Assembly: GCA_030615805.1 (NCBI GenBank)
Contig: JAUWYN010000011.1
Coordinates: forward strand, 1-20,187
Source: Hadesarchaea archaeon
GTDB lineage: Archaea > Hadarchaeota > Hadarchaeia > Hadarchaeales > Hadarchaeaceae
Length of the DNA: 20,187 bases
Direction of reading: 5' to 3'
Shown: one piece after another, positions 19,968 through 20,187 of the stretch
Layout of the letters: each line of letters starts with the position of its first letter
Numbering within the stretch: position 1 is the stretch's first letter
The notes under the pieces: generated by a model
What the model saw: only the letters and a program-made list of their open reading frames with translations
Databases searched by the model: none
Told to the model about the DNA's origin: nothing
Program-made: the position numbers and the translations under genes

Positions 19968-20187
19968 TTACCTCTCCAATATCGAAACTATCGCAACGGA
20001 ACCGCTCCCGCCGTGTCCTTCGATTATGGCGGTTTTTAGATCCGGGACCTGTCTCTCACCGGCTTCCCCTCGGAGTTGCAAGAACATTTCCACCATGGTT
20101 CCCACGTGTGTCGCACCCACGGGATGTCCTTTGGCTTTGAGCCCGCCACTCACATTCACGGGGAGAGACCCGTCGAACATGACCACG
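19968..20187 (-). CDS. C-terminal end of an archaeal acetyl-CoA acetyltransferase (thiolase)
   Basis: About 73 codons are visible; the rest is beyond the right edge. NVSGGLKAKGHPVGATH contains the conserved His of the thiolase GHP motif. The second active-site motif reads EGHGGSGSVAIVSIL, with no Cys, as in SCP2-type archaeal thiolases that use an HNxGG-like loop. Such enzymes condense two acetyl-CoA to acetoacetyl-CoA, and in archaea are usually followed by a DUF35 gene, as here. No start is visible; an ATG near the edge is not the gene start. Confidence 0.88.
   Translation of the reverse strand, partial: VVMFDGSLPVNVSGGLKAKGHPVGATHVGTMVEMFLQLRGEAGERQVPDLKTAIIEGHGGSGSVAIVSILER

Noticed and set aside
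1..20187. CRISPR array, rRNA gene or insertion sequence
   Set aside because: I looked for regularly spaced repeats, rRNA-like blocks, transposase motifs and terminal inverted repeats and saw none.

Overview
The window is archaeal chromosome of euryarchaeal style. About 14 kb in the middle (roughly 2.07-15.84 kb, minus strand) is the archaeal spc-type ribosomal protein cluster. It carries markers found only in archaea and eukaryotes (S4e, L32e, L19e, L34e, L14e, Cbf5, the EMC3/TMCO1-like DUF106 protein, RNA polymerase subunit D). Starts mostly follow GGAGG/GGTGA ribosome-binding sites or ATGA overlaps. L34e and L14e together argue against haloarchaea and Methanosarcina-like groups, and the Arg/Lys-rich proteins and GC-rich tRNA stems hint at a thermophile. 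I cannot name the lineage; a Hadarchaeota/Thermococci-like or other uncultured euryarchaeote is a guess.

Layout, read along the minus strand from the right edge. (1) 20187-17428: an acyl-CoA operon with the end of a thiolase, a DUF35 OB-fold fused to a short-chain reductase, and a family I CoA-transferase. Together they could make acetoacetyl-CoA, reduce it to 3-hydroxybutyryl-CoA and exchange its CoA. (2) 17330-15951: a class II glycerate kinase with its own promoter. (3) 15788-2069: L14-L24-S4e-L5-S14-S8-L6-L32e-L19e-L18-S5-L30-L15-SecY-Adk-DUF106-L34e-Cmk-L14e-Cbf5-tRNA-Ser(GGA)-S13-S4-S11-RpoD, then tRNA-Leu(GAG). (4) 1-1940: an accessory, more AT-rich stretch with two small CcdA-like antitoxin genes on the plus strand running toward the 3' end of tRNA-Leu, a small membrane ORF with a GC-rich hairpin insert, a membrane-anchored transglutaminase-like protein, and the start of another small gene at the left edge.

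The ribosomal block is cut at both ends. S17 should precede L14, but only about 16 codons resembling its C-terminus remain there. L18e-L13-S9-RpoN would normally follow tRNA-Leu, but antitoxin genes lie there instead.

Most unusual points: an EMC3-like insertase with a secretion signal and two EF-hand-like calcium loops; the DUF35-reductase fusion beside a thiolase, which suggests a substrate-channelling complex; the S17 remnant; an exact 45-residue duplication in the transglutaminase-like protein; and the small ORF with a probable frame break. All calls come from reading the sequence and recalled family knowledge; no database search was run.
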